From Capitulum mitella (Eukaryota > Arthropoda > Thecostraca > Pollicipedomorpha > Pollicipedidae), in contig CP099841.1 in NCBI GenBank assembly GCA_030062745.1, positions 15,995,213-16,059,212 on the forward strand: 64,000 nucleotides of DNA, written 5' to 3'. The position numbers were made by a program, and so were the translations under genes. Positions within the stretch are counted from its first letter, which is position 1. Each line of letters starts with the position of its first letter. Under the pieces are notes generated by a model that made no database searches, was not told where the DNA came from, and saw only the letters and a program-made list of their open reading frames with translations. Shown here piece after piece: positions 34,157 to 46,400 of this stretch.

Positions 34157-35928
34157 ATGAAGCTGGTAGGTTGGAAGATGATCGCTGGCGCGCGGAGTCG
34201 TCTCAGTTACAGGTTGTCCGCGTTTTGGTCTGTTTAAGGCAGTGGCTCCCAAACAATGGTAAATGAACCACTTGGGGTAATTTGGCATTTCTGGTGGGAT
34301 GGTGATGTGGTGTGGAACCCCCTCAAAAAGCTTATGGGTGCTCAAATGACTTTTCATCCTTTGAAGGCTCATTTGATCCAGTGTACCCCCATAGGCTTAC
34401 TGGTAAGGCTCCAAAAAAGGCTTAGGGATGTTTAAGCGCCTACAATAGACAGGGAGCTCCATCTCTTGAGACAAGGTATGAGGCCTCTGTTCGGATGGGG
34501 TAATTGACCTCAGGTCACGATCAAGAAACGGAAAACGATCCCGAAAAGTTCGGAACCATTGCTGAAGAGAAATATGGGAGATGCCCAAATCGTCATACGT
34601 AACATTATTTTGATAAACCAATGCCTTCGCCAATAACATGATCTACACCTGCTCGTATGCTTCTGGTGTTTTGCCTCATCTGAAGCTGTCCTTGGTTTGC
34701 ATTGGGTTGAATTGGGTTCCAAAATGTTATTCAGTTGGCTTCAAGTTGATTTTATCAATCAAAAAATCGTATTACGCCCACTTTTGCGTGCTTTTCTTTC
34801 CTATTGCATGTTTGTGCTTCCACGTTAATGAGCCTGACCTAGTGTAATAAACATGATCTTGAAAGTAAACGAGGCCAACCAGAAAACAGGCTGTACATGG
34901 GCAACAGTGTTTGTAAGATATCATCACGCCCCATCGGGGGCCGGGGGTCGGGGGTTGGAGGGGCTTCTTGACCCATCGGGCCTGTGTGCTGCGACGTGGC
35001 CAGCCAGGCTGCTGGTGGCGCATGCTGACCCGTCGGCAGAGGCCCAGCTTTCGGGGATAGCGACGCCTGTTAGGCGATGGTCGGGTTCTGTCCACTGGGA
35101 GACTGAGGCTGGCCGTCTGTGCGGTAGATCGTGCTGGCCTGCCTGGTGGCGGTGGCCCTGGCCCGACCCCAGGTGGCCCTTGATGCCGACCTGGACGCGG
35201 CCCGGGAGCGCGACCGCAACGCCCAGATCACCAGCTTCACCAACCAGCAGACCCAGGACGGTGGCAACGAGCACTCGTTCTCCACCGACAACGGTATCGA
35301 GCGCCAGGAAAAGATCGAACTCAAGGAGGTGCGCGTGGTGAACGAGGACGGCCAGGAGGAGTTCCGGCTGGTCCCCTTCTACACCGGTTCCTTCAGGTCA
35401 GAAATCCGCACGTCTTTCGTCTGATCTCCTTCTGGCGCGATCAGTAATGTTTGAAATCTGTTCAGTGATTTTCGCTTATCTTTTGAGACAAAAATAGGTA
35501 ATGGCAACATGACCTAGCTTGGATGTCATGGAAACTTCGCCGTTGAGCTCTGTAAAGGCGAAATTGTTCTTCAGTGGTCTGAACGGGGCAAATCTGTCGT
35601 CCTCTCTGCGGTGCGGTGCCACTGAAGATGTTTTCCGCCATTTACGTACGGCAACCCCGCTTACAAGTTTAGAAAGTCACTATTGCCACCCACATGACTG
35701 GGATTCACTTGTAGTTGATTCAACGATATCCTCCTTTGCCTAGCATGGAGCCAAGCCGCCAGGAACTGAGGCTATACGAAACGAAGCCTGTAATGTAAGC
35801 TTGCTATTTTTCCCTTCCCCAGTTTTCCGCAGGCGGACGGCACCTTCGTCGAAAGACAATACTACACCGACGAGACCGGCATCCACTTCATTGCCGACGA
35901 CCTGCCAGTGGCTCCCCAGCCCATCTAG
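34157..35928 (+). CDS. Cuticle protein 3, divergent RR type, three coding exons
   Basis: Predicted exons are 34157-34165 (MKL, donor GTAGGT), 35128-35396 (acceptor gcggtag, donor GTCAGA) and 35823-35928 (acceptor cttccccag), with phases 0 then 2, 127 residues. Residues 1-16 form a signal peptide (IVLACLVAVALA) before RPQ. Residues 45-60 hold QTQDGGNEHSFSTDNGI, the N-terminal part of the cuticle-protein core. The third exon completes YTGSFSF then ADGTF and QYYTDETGIHF ending DDLP. The usual 'Y-x-A-D-x-x-G-F' has become Y-Y-T-D-E-T-G-I, so the RR signature is degenerate. The second possible acceptor 10 bp downstream would break the frame, so the first is preferred. Upstream in-frame sequence in the intron is not used. 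Expected to be secreted to the cuticle. No AATAAA was seen close downstream. Confidence 0.85.
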
Positions 35929-37589
35929 AGCGCCCAAACCCGACCCGCATGCCCCCTGCCCTCCCCCCAGACGGCGGCGCCCCTCCATGGCCGTTTCGCC
36001 TGACGCCCAGCTGTTGTGATTGATGCAGTGCTCATTGTTGTGTAATACATGGTTGTTGAGGTGCTACTCCTCTTGTCTACCGTGCCCGGGCGGCTGGGCG
36101 TGCCCGTTTGGCGGCGGCCGTGTCAGAACCCTGCTCTGGAACGATCTCAGCGTTGGGAAATCTGCCATAACTCTCAGCATTGACCAACACCGCAGCGGCG
36201 GAATCGGAGAGTGCAGCGGAGAAACAGCTAACAACACGGAACGCTCCGCGCAGCGCTGCATTGGTCGCCACTAACGCGGGGAAAGCCAGGCATGCTGCGG
36301 TCGTGATTGCAAGTCGCGAGAAATGACGCACAAATTATACGATCTGCGGTTGGAGTTTTCTGGGCGCTGTTGAAAGCTCCCAAGCTTTATGCTTCGTCTT
36401 TAAAATGCTGATTTGAAATATACTTCTGATATGTGCAGTGTCGCTTCCACGCCTCTTCGCCGTGCAGGTTGGCAACAATTTACCTGGACATCCGAAGTAA
36501 ATTCGAATGGGAGTCGCGTAGCATTTGGGGAATATGGCTCCATTTGGCAGAACCGTTTACATAAAGAATTCGGAAACATGTTCGCATTTACTCGCTTACA
36601 GACGCATGGCTTAAATCGAAGCGTGATCGGAATTGTCAACATTTTCGATGCATCGTGTATGTCGAGTTACTTAACAGCCCCCTTGCCGAACCCACTGTAA
36701 CAACCTCTGAAATGGGACATCAAACGTCAAACGTGGTTCCCCTCTCGGGGAATTTCTATGAAATCCGGATTGCAGCCAGCTGCCCTACAGTTGATCGTAT
36801 TGATCCTTATGTTGTCTATGCACCCGAGGTATACAGATCCGTGTTCAACGCTAGCTTAACCCACGCCGGACGGGATCAGTTTTCACTCGCAACGACGACG
36901 AAGAGCGGAGGGATGGTAGGCAACCCTCTCGTTCTTTGACCCCTATGTGAGCTAGCGCCACAGGTCAAAAAGCAATCAATAGCTGTGCGTCCAAAGAATC
37001 CCAACGGTATTCCGTTCGATCCCGTCAAGTCAACCAGCGGTGGTCTTCTAGGTCAGGACAAGCTTTATGTTTGGGAAGTCAATTTTCTGAGGTTAAAGAC
37101 GGTACTATGTGGGCCATGTTGGCCTGAAAACATACCTTTATAAAATCCAAGGTCAGAAATTAGTAAAGGATCGTTCTAAGATCAAAAAGGTCATCGTTAG
37201 CCTCGTTTCACCTTGAAGACATTGGACTATCTAAAGCGACTTGTTCGCATCTGGACTACTTTCTGAACCGATTTCATGCACGCTATATGCGGTTTATGCA
37301 TACCTACTAACCTAAAACAGTACAAACAGACATCTGGCGCAAAAATCGTCCTGCAAGCGTTCAGTATTGTTGCCCTATTTCGGTGACCTAAGTTGACCTG
37401 GGTCCACTCTTATTTCTAAAAAAGCGCAGTGGATGTGTCGTCATCTATAACAAAATTTCACGGCGCTGTCATGCGCCGTTTTGCTGTGGTCTCGGAAACA
37501 CTGCTTGGGGAGTGGCATTCACCCCCTAGTCCAGCGACGGTTAAACCGCCACCGACTCTAGTATTTGGCGTTACGTCGCCAGTGGTGGT
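35929..37589. other. 3' flank and spacer downstream of cuticle gene 3
   Basis: GC-rich to about 36340, then AT-rich. No gene recognised. A few AGGTCA/TGACCT words occur near 36960-37200 and 37385, perhaps from decayed TTAA elements. Confidence 0.35.
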
Positions 37590-38060
37590 GAACTTTGTGA
37601 TCAGGATCGTCTCCGGGGCTCGTAAGCGGGATTCTGTGTCGGCGACTTTGAGGGCACTAGGCTGGCGCGCCGTACGTGACCTAGTTGAGGGCGCGATGGC
37701 ATTGGTGTCTTCCGAGTCCTGAACAACTCGCGTGCTCCGGTGGCGGTCCGGTCCCTGTCCACTCCACGTCCTACTGTGTCCCAGCGTGCCACCCGGGCGT
37801 CGGCGGTGGGCGCCTTAGAACCGCCGGCTTTCCGTCTGTCTGTGGCCCGCAGGGCTTTTTCGTATCGCGCGGCCTCGTCCTGGAATCGCCTGCCGCCGGC
37901 CATCATCGCCTCTCAAACTCGAACGTGGGGAGCCTGTATGCAAACTTGGCGAATTATCTCCTATACCCTTGGCATGTCTGACTGCCTAGTTTTGTCGGTA
38001 TTACTATTGAGCATGTGCTGCACTGGAATGACTAGAATCAAACAGTAATCCACGCGGAGG
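37590..38060 (+). pseudogene. LINE reverse transcriptase C-terminal fragment
   Basis: In one frame it reads VSGARKRDSVSATLRALGW then LVEGAMAL, and after a frameshift near 37710-37740 it reads PTVSQRATRASAVGALEPPA and LSVARRAFSYRAASSWNRLP. This is the characteristic C-terminus of CR1/L2/Jockey-type pol proteins ('R-x-F-S-Y-x-A-x-x-x-W-N-x-L-P'). The catalytic RT region is absent, so it is a 5'-truncated insertion as is usual for LINEs. Just downstream (38080-38100) lies an imperfect TGAACTGAATTGAAC tail, typical of a LINE 3' end. Confidence 0.8.
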
Positions 38061-38100
38061 AAAGATTCGTAAACAAACTGCACTGAACTGAATTGAACAA

Positions 38101-40018
38101 CTTTCCAGTGGCATGCTTATTATTACAGTGCGACTCAATGCTTGCGACTTAGGGGAGAAGGGGTGTCAAAAACGCAAAAACGTCAAAAACTCGCCGGAGC
38201 CCCAAAGATATCTGGCGTTGTTTTGCGTATTCCGTCCTACACGCTATTCCTACAGACAAAAAAAAACCCATGAAGCGCGCAGCACCCGTCAACGACGGGT
38301 TCTGTAGCGACGAAGATTAGCGGAAACGCTGTTGGCGCACAACACCTTTCGAACGGTGTGGGGCACGTAACGATCCTTTAGTCGGTGCGCCCCTAAGCCC
38401 CAATAACCAACCACCCAACGTAACGATCCGTCAACCCGTTTGGATACGGCCAGAGCGAAGATTTCTCAACAGAAAGAGAGACAAAAAGACAGAATACACA
38501 GAAAGATAAAAAGACAAAATGGCAAACAGACACACGTTTTCAAATAGTACATAGGTATTCTGCAATGTATTATCTTGGGTAGCAAACACCAATTTGACAA
38601 CTATTACATTCACCAGTAATCCCATATTATGCAATCTGTAAAAAAACTGCTACGCAGCCTTGAAATGGCCGTTCTAACTTCTTTTCCGACGTAAAATGAC
38701 GACATGTGAAAAAAATATCTTACTACGGCATAGAATGGGTATGGCTTAGAATGGGTTAAAGTTGGTGTTCATTGAACTATTTTGACATAATGGCACATGT
38801 CGCGTTATACCAGTGTCTTACAACTAATGTGTGCAGGCAAAGACGGTGAATTTCGTTGGTTCGGGACACATTTCCGTAATTTTCCATACTTTGGGGGCGA
38901 CGATGGATGATGCTATCTTGCTGTATGGGAGAAGACGACGCGGCTAAATTCTTTAGATGAAATCCATCTTGGACAAGAAAAATTATGCTTTTCGGAGCCT
39001 TTGGAAGCAATTCTGCATTCTCTGCATCCTATGCAACGACAGCTTTTCATGTCATCATCGTGGTATACGATAACTCCTCCAAACGATCAGTCCATTTGGA
39101 TCTGCGTCTCTGCTGAGTGCTTGAAAGAGGAGAGATCTTGCATAAATATTTTCTCGAAGGAACTCATCGAGTCCTGGAGGTCATTTGTTAATGTTTTTAA
39201 AGTAAAAATTCATCATGAAAGAAGCAGCATCGAAGCTCTACAACGAAAATATATCAAGTAAAATCAAACAAAGTTTCAGAACACAAGATATTTCAGGTGG
39301 GAATAAAAGGTACTGCATACATTGAGGATTTGTTCGTCGGAAGTAGCATTATGACGCGGAAGGAATTTAAAATACTCTGTGATGTTTGGTGTTACTACTC
39401 CATTTACTCTGGCTTGATTCATAGGCTAGGCTTACCTCTCATCTTTGACTAAACATGGAGCAGCTGAGTGGCATTTGCATCCTTGTTTTCCGTCTAGAAT
39501 CCATTTCATTTTTGATGGAAAAGTAAACATAAGCCATTCCTCACCTTTGCTCATGGGGAACAGGAAACTGGCGAACAAAAGAATATAAATCAAACGAACG
39601 GATTTAGAGATGTTGGCGTTTTCAAACAAGTTTACAGAGCAAAAATAAGCTGTAATACTACGCCATGTAACACTTCTGAGTATGCGGTAGCAAAGAGGAT
39701 CATTGCAGCAAATACTGTTTTGTATGTTATGTGTGGTAGTCGCAGAAAATTTTACGAGTATTTTTTGTCATCTTCGTCCTAAAACTTTATTTTACTTGTT
39801 CACTGCATGCCAAATCATCAACCAGCATTGGAAGAAAGCCATGCTTTTTCGGACTCCTACGAATACGTGCACTTTAAAACAGAGCCACACTTATTTTTGG
39901 GCACGAGACTGGGCACATTTCTAGGTACGTTCATGGCTGCTTCGTCAACTGCATCAGTCGTACTTAGCATAGATATGCGGGAGCTCGTACATTCAAATCT
40001 GAGGGGAAACGAAATAGA
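38101..40018. other. Spacer with SINE-like tail
   Basis: No gene recognised. At 38378-38415 the sequence with CGGTGCGCCCCTAAG and CCCCAATAACCAACCA matches pieces in both palindrome arms (7218-7245, 10170-10207) and is probably a dispersed SINE tail. Confidence 0.4.
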
Positions 40019-41154
40019 TTATCCCGCGCACGACCGTGGAGTCGGCGACGATAACGCCCGACGGTTGACCGCCCCCCCCCCTCTAACTCACGAACGGTTG
40101 GTCGCACGATAAAAATAAGCACATCGTTGGAAAGCTTGTGACGAGTAGAGTTCGAAACCGGTCTCATTTTTAGTTTTAGATAATATGTAAGCAATTTTCG
40201 TCCTATATATGTTTTCTCATAGCCGACTGCATGGGACCCAGAAACGGCCTGAATCTCAAGGGCTGTGGCTAATAACGCAAAGGTAAAGGCGCCAACATAC
40301 AAATAAAGGTCTGCAAATGCCGATACACGTCTGATTTCTGAGATTTGTTCAATGTATACGCCGAAACGTTGAGATAAAGACAGCAATTTTCACGCCGTTT
40401 GTCGGCGGGCGCCGCATCCGAATGCAGTAAGAAATTAACGGGGAACTATTTTAGCGCTCCTTTATTTTCGGGACATAAGCCTATCCATGTAAGTTTTATT
40501 GATCTTAGTGGTTCTCGTGGTGGTTTCTCGTGCTTAAATTTTGGAAAAATTAATTAGTTACCAGTCTACACAATTGGCGTAGCTTTATTCGCGAGAGCCT
40601 GTTTATTTCCAAAATGTGCCATTTTTGGAATTTTTTTAGGTTCTTGGTATTACTTACGTCTGTGCGGTCCAGTTCTGCCATTCACGCCATGGCGGGATTT
40701 TTCATGCCATGAAAAATCTCATCAATTTCCGAAAAAACGACATGTCTTAAAAATGGGCTTAACCGTAGGTCAATGACACAGAAAATCCTGAAAAAATCTG
40801 AGATAGCAGATTTGTTGCGTCTATCAAAATCACTAAACCCTGAAAGTATTATTGTGGTATCTTGTTTTCCGGAAAAATTACAGGGCACTAAACTTTTCCG
40901 GACATAGGTTCGTTTAACCTGACCTAGGTCACACACCTGACTTGACCTGAGACCAGAACTTTGACACAAAGTGAAGAAATAATCAAGCAAACGTTACAGT
41001 GATACAAGCACAGATACAGTGATACAAGTCACAGTGATACAAGCACAGATACAGTGCCACGAAGTTTCGTCGCACTGTATCTGTTCCTTATCTCGCAATC
41101 CTAGAAAAACTTCAGGGGGGCGGTCAACCGTCCCCACAGTAGCGGGCTGGTTAT
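40019..41154 (-). mobile_element. Family 2 TTAA-type element, copy 2, flanked by TTAT
   Basis: Reverse orientation of the copy at 19125. It starts TTATCCCGCGCACGACCG (TTAT at 40019-40022) and ends AGCGGGCTGG followed by TTAT at 41151-41154. The interior matches copy 1 (GAACGGTTGGTCGCACGATA, the TTGAACAAATCT/AGATTTGTTCAA region, and TGACCTAGGTCA-type words near 40918-40945). Length 1136 bp. A minisatellite at 40995-41055 (ACAGTGATACAAGCACAGAT repeated) replaces part of it. No transposase. Confidence 0.82.
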
Positions 41155-41243
41155 AGTGCGTCATGTGCAACGTAATTGACTGGAAAGATGCATCTTATTG
41201 GTTAGAGACTGTAGACAACGGCAATGCAATTCCAAAGCAGCAG

Positions 41244-41306
41244 AGACTGCATGCCATGCAAAACAGACTACATGCAATGCAATACAGACTGTATGCAATG
41301 CAGTCC
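41244..41306. repeat. 21-bp minisatellite, three units
   Basis: Three consecutive 21-bp units of the form AGACTGCATGCCATGCAAAAC with one to five differences between units. Short and local, no gene attached. Confidence 0.7.
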
Positions 41307-43023
41307 AATTCTTACTGCAACATAGTTATATAAAAGTTTCATGAGAACACATTGAATATGACACCACTCATCACAGATTCTACGCCTTTGTGCCTGCACT
41401 AGGCTATTCAGTCTGATTATACGTTAATACACGCAGTCCCCGAGCAAAAGCTTCTCAGAAACCTAAAAGACACCATGCCCTAGGTGGTTGCCTTAAATCA
41501 CGACTTAATGCCGGTTGGTGGTAACAGTCACCTCGATCATACCAGTGCAGCCGTGCAAATAAACCAAATAACGAAATGCATGGACGCCATGAAAAACAAA
41601 AATAGTTTATCCTTCTCTGGTGCTCCACGCACAGATTGCCATGTTCTAGTGCCTTTGAACGTGGCCAGAGGTGCATCATCGTCCGGCTCCTTCCGCCGGT
41701 TCCGCTTGCATATTTACCAGCATACTACCAGTCCGGCATCAGATGCTCGTGATCGGCTGACTGCATGTGCGAGGTTCCATAAATGACGTAATACGTACAA
41801 ATACTTTCCAGCCAGTAGGGAAATGGTTTCGTTTGGCACATCGTTAAACGTTATAAACATAAATATTTAAAACATAACGCATGGGAGCATTTAAACCCTG
41901 AAATACTGTGAGAATCAAATACTGTGTTGTTTTGTTTTGGCCGTTGGAAATTATTTGTGCTACTAAATGGTGCACCCCTTGAGTTGCTTCTGTCACCGAC
42001 GGTATTCCTAAATTCGACGGATTTGTGATCTCGTGAAATCACGATCACTGCGATTCCAACTGGCGCGAAGTGACCGCGCCAATATTATGTTAACGTTGTC
42101 TTAGCCAACGACAGCCCAATGTTAACGTTAATCGGATCTCATTTTTGAAATTATAACTCCTTTTTATTGGTGCCACCCGAGTATCCAAACCCTAAATGTT
42201 CACATAATTTAACCCTCCTCTCATTTGGAACGCACTAACATGATGTTTTATTTCATGCAATTTGTTTTGATAAATTTGAGCCGAACCTGTATGAAGTGGA
42301 CGGTGATGGGATCGGAGTCCACAGTAAGCAGAACTTGTTTTACATACCTGACCATACCTGACCCTGCCGCGCAAGTAAACACAAATATTGATCGGAACAG
42401 CTAATTCTGGGAGACCTCGTAAGTTCAGTTCAAGCCACGACACGGGCGCCTTCTGGTCTGGGTGACCCTTTTGTTTCAGGTCAAATAGCGTTGGCTTCTT
42501 GCGCGTATTGAACTCACGGCTCACCACACCGGGTATGAGCCGAGAATGTTATCAGAGCAACAGGCACAACACATGTTTTTATATCTGTCAAAGGACTGGA
42601 CAGTTCAGGCGTCTTGCTGAAGTCTTAGTATGGGTGCTCACATAACATGTACTGTAGATGACAGGACTGCCTCGGCTGGGAGGCTCGTCCAGCTGACGGC
42701 GTAGACAAGGCCAGTTTTCGACTTCGACGTCACTGATTTCATGACATCCGACGTTAAACAGGTAAGGAACCATGCTGAGATTTTGTGTTTTCGTGAAAAC
42801 GTGAGACGCTTTCTGTGCGGAGCTAAAAACAAAGGGGTCCTGAGACCATCATTCTTTTTCACATTCCTTGTGGAGAAAATGGTGGAGTTCTGAGATCCCA
42901 CCACCCACGCAGAGTTGGCTAGGGCGCCCACCAAGACAACGTAAGGTTTCTGTCGACGTTCTTGATCAAGACATAATTACTGCCTGAAAGCAAAAAATCC
43001 CAGTGACAATACGAATCATCTCA
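41307..43023. other. Spacer downstream of cuticle gene 4
   Basis: No gene recognised; only short open frames without motifs on both strands. Confidence 0.4.
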
Positions 43024-43029
43024 TTTATT
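43024..43029 (-). terminator. Candidate polyadenylation signal of cuticle gene 4
   Basis: AATAAA on the minus strand about 420 bp past the stop codon. It is the first canonical hexamer found, but a nearer variant signal cannot be excluded. Confidence 0.4.
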
Positions 43030-43449
43030 TGTTAGACGTTTGTAAAGCTTTGGAACTAAAGAAGATTAGAGACACGCTTGGTACGCAGAGCTGACGCAAC
43101 GATCATGCGGAAATACACCGAATTGGTTTCATGACAGTCGCGTCATGTTCTTTCGGCAAAGTGGGGGAAAACACGTGTACATAGTTCAGTGCTGGATGGA
43201 TTAACTGCTCTCCGATCATCTGAAATGAGAGCATCTGATTATGATCATCTCGTAAATCCGCGAATGTCCACCATCCCGGCCAGTCACACCAAACGGCAAA
43301 GAGATAGCCGCCGCAAATATTCAGACCATTCTCAGCCTCGGCCATCCGTTAGAGATCTGGACCATCGCACCTTCCGCCGCTGAGGCGAGGCGGGACCGCC
43401 GCAGCGCGCTGCGGGCATCGCAGCCTGCTGACCCGCCGTCCAGCCCCGC

Positions 43450-46400
43450 TCACTGCACCGCCTCCGGGATAGAATCCCCGACGGCGTGGAAGCCCGTCTC
43501 GTCGGCCTCGTACTGGACGGTGATGAAGCTGCCGTCCGGTTGCTGGTACTTGAACGAACCACGGTATACGGGCACCTTCACTGTCTTTTGTTTGCCGTTC
43601 TCGTCAGTCACCGTCAGTTCCTTGATGAACACTCCTTCTTCTCTCACGATACCGTTGCCCGTCTCATATCTGCGAACGGCAAAAGTGTTTTGGGGTCATC
43701 AAGCAAAAAAAGAGAAATAACGTTTCATTCTTATTGTGAATAGCGGATTTCTCGCAATAGAGAATTCATTGCCGAAATCAGTCAGACAAATACTTCGTGC
43801 AGGCGGATTATGAGGCAAGGGAAAAAAAATTCATACACCGTTATGCTCACAACCTAGGTATTCCATACTTTGATGTATTTCCATAACACCGTTTTCGTGA
43901 TCAATCTTCTCGGACCATTTCAGAAAGTCCGCCGCATCACATCGGATAATTGAACGTACTAGCTGGCTTGTGTGGTCCGGTGCACAAAGACAGACTGTAT
44001 CGTAATGCCAAAAACCGAGCAAATGCCAGGCCGGAAATTTTTTTACGTCTATGGATACGTAACCCTATTCCCGGAGGGTTAAGCGGTACAGCTCATCTCC
44101 AGCAGTAGGAATCGCAGCACAGAGTGCACGTAATCCGGTAATCCACGGTACCAGCTCCACACATTACCACCCGAACTACCGCCTGGAGGGTGTCTGGATG
44201 GCTTACCAGATGACCTACACTCTGAGCAGCACTACATACTTTGTTGAATGCATCAGACCAGTAAGACCGCTTCATGGAGCACGGAGAGCGGCTTTCAGGA
44301 TATAAGACAAGAATCCTGTTGGGATGCATTTCCACGTGTCCATTTCTCCATTTTTCTGGCTTCAACTCTGCCCTGTTTTTCTCTGTCTGGCGTTGTGTGT
44401 TTTTTGTGCCTGACGTGGGCCTGGTTGCCTAAATATACTGTTAACATTTATCATTTGGATCATCTTGGCTAATTTAGCAGTTTTCTAAAACAACGTCATC
44501 TTTACGAAGAATTTTAAGTTTAACCCCATTCCCGGAGGGCTACACGGTATAGCCGATTGCCGGCAGGGGGATTCCCCCCCCCCTGAGATCTCGAAAGCTA
44601 CGCATCCGATTTCATCGCAAACAAACGGCAATCGATTTGCCATGACGTAAACTACACTTAAGAGAAGTTTTCAAAATTTTGAAAGCGGTGGCTTCAGGGG
44701 GGCAAAAACGTCAAAATACCTTTACCTATGGTACCTTTGGACTTCTTATAACTCCGTTGTTTGTGGACCGATTTCGATGAAATTGGCATGAATCGGGAGG
44801 TTATGGATGGGACTTTTCCATTGGTACACACATCTGAAATTTAAAAAAAAATCATGGGCGTTCACAGGGTTTCGGAAATAGAAGGATTGGTTTTTTTCAA
44901 CCACTAAATGTCCAAAGAAGTAAAAGCGCTTTTTGGCTTCTGCTAGTCATGTTATGCTGGAGAAGTACAAATCGTATTACATTGTTTGTTTAATGTTAGT
45001 AGAGGCGGTGCCAGGGACATGAAAAACGGGAACTGCCATGGTCACATGCTCTTCAGATCAGCTTGTGACCTTTGACCTTAAATTGCCTCCAGTGACCTTG
45101 GAATCGCTTGAAATGACCTCGTGTACATTTAACATTGCCTGTAAACGTTTTCAATCGTTTCAGTTCACTCCATTTCAAAAATTCCATTTTACGGCCATTG
45201 TGATATAAGGTAAGTGACGTTTTAGGTCAAGCGCTGACATTTTAGTTCATAGTTTCGTGACCCGATCTGAGATCAAGCTGAAACTTGATACACAAGTAGA
45301 AGACGTCCTTCAACGTAATATTCCGGGCTTTGCATTTATAAAAAAGAAAAACAGCGCAAAAATTATTACTATAAAAGCAAATTTTGGTTTTTGACGCTGA
45401 CCTAACCTTGTAAATTGACCTCAGATGGAACAAAATTTTATTCGCACGTTGCCCAACTATTTACCTTTACATCCATATTAAGTTTTAAGTTCTATCTTAA
45501 AAACGCTATTTTTGGCAGTCATTTTCCTTTTACCCTCAACAGGGCCCAAAATGGCTTAAGGTTCCTCCCAAAAACGTTGCCTGGCTCCCCCCTAAGAAAA
45601 TAGATTTCCGAAATTTTGTCACAGCACGTAGAATAGCTAGGAAACGACATCAAGTTTCGTGGAGCTGCGTCAAAAAACCTGACTGAAATTGGCAAGCAAA
45701 AAACCCGACGGGCGGCCAAATCAGTCCCCCCTGCTGGGATTGGGGTTAAACGTCATGTGCACCCTTAATAATATAAGCGGTGTCATTACTGAACTATTCA
45801 GAAACACGCATGGAAAACAGGTCTAACCATTATCCTTATAATAAGGGATAGTGATGTGGAAAAGAGAGTTTGCAGATTAACCCATGGCAAATATAACTAC
45901 ATAAAATTAAACGAACTGAAATGCCTTCTGGTAAAAACTGCAATGTTCTTAACCTCAACAAATCGTTAGGGCCGGGTCGGGTTGCTTTACCTTTTTTTCT
46001 TCTAATGGAGGTAAAAATATCTCGGGTTTTGGCCTTGCTTGTAAGAGCACGATTACTATTCTGCACTAAACGAGAGTACTCCAACATTTGAACCAACTCT
46101 GGGCATTGTCAAGCTTTGAATGGCTGCATTTCAGTCGCTATTTTATGGACATCTCTTTTACATATTATGTAACATACTTAGTCAGTAGCGCACGTATGTA
46201 TGTGTGTCCGGATTAGCTGGACGGACGGCAGAGACAGCTGTACCGATGACAGTGAAATTTGCACTTACGGCAGGTTCAACCTATGTGATGACCCAAGGCA
46301 CACATTCATGTCGGTCCAACGACGGTGTTCGTCACAGGACGCGCGAGAAGAAGGGGAGGCATGTTTTCCGGACGTTTATCAATGAGAAACCTATCGCACA

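Noticed and set aside
35823-35842. Alternative acceptor (ccgcag) for exon 3 of cuticle gene 3
   Set aside because: It would shift frame and destroy the GSFSF / ADGTF core; the upstream cttccccag acceptor keeps it.
42192-42527. 111-codon minus-strand open frame as a possible gene
   Set aside because: No signal peptide, domain or splice context; indistinguishable from chance.
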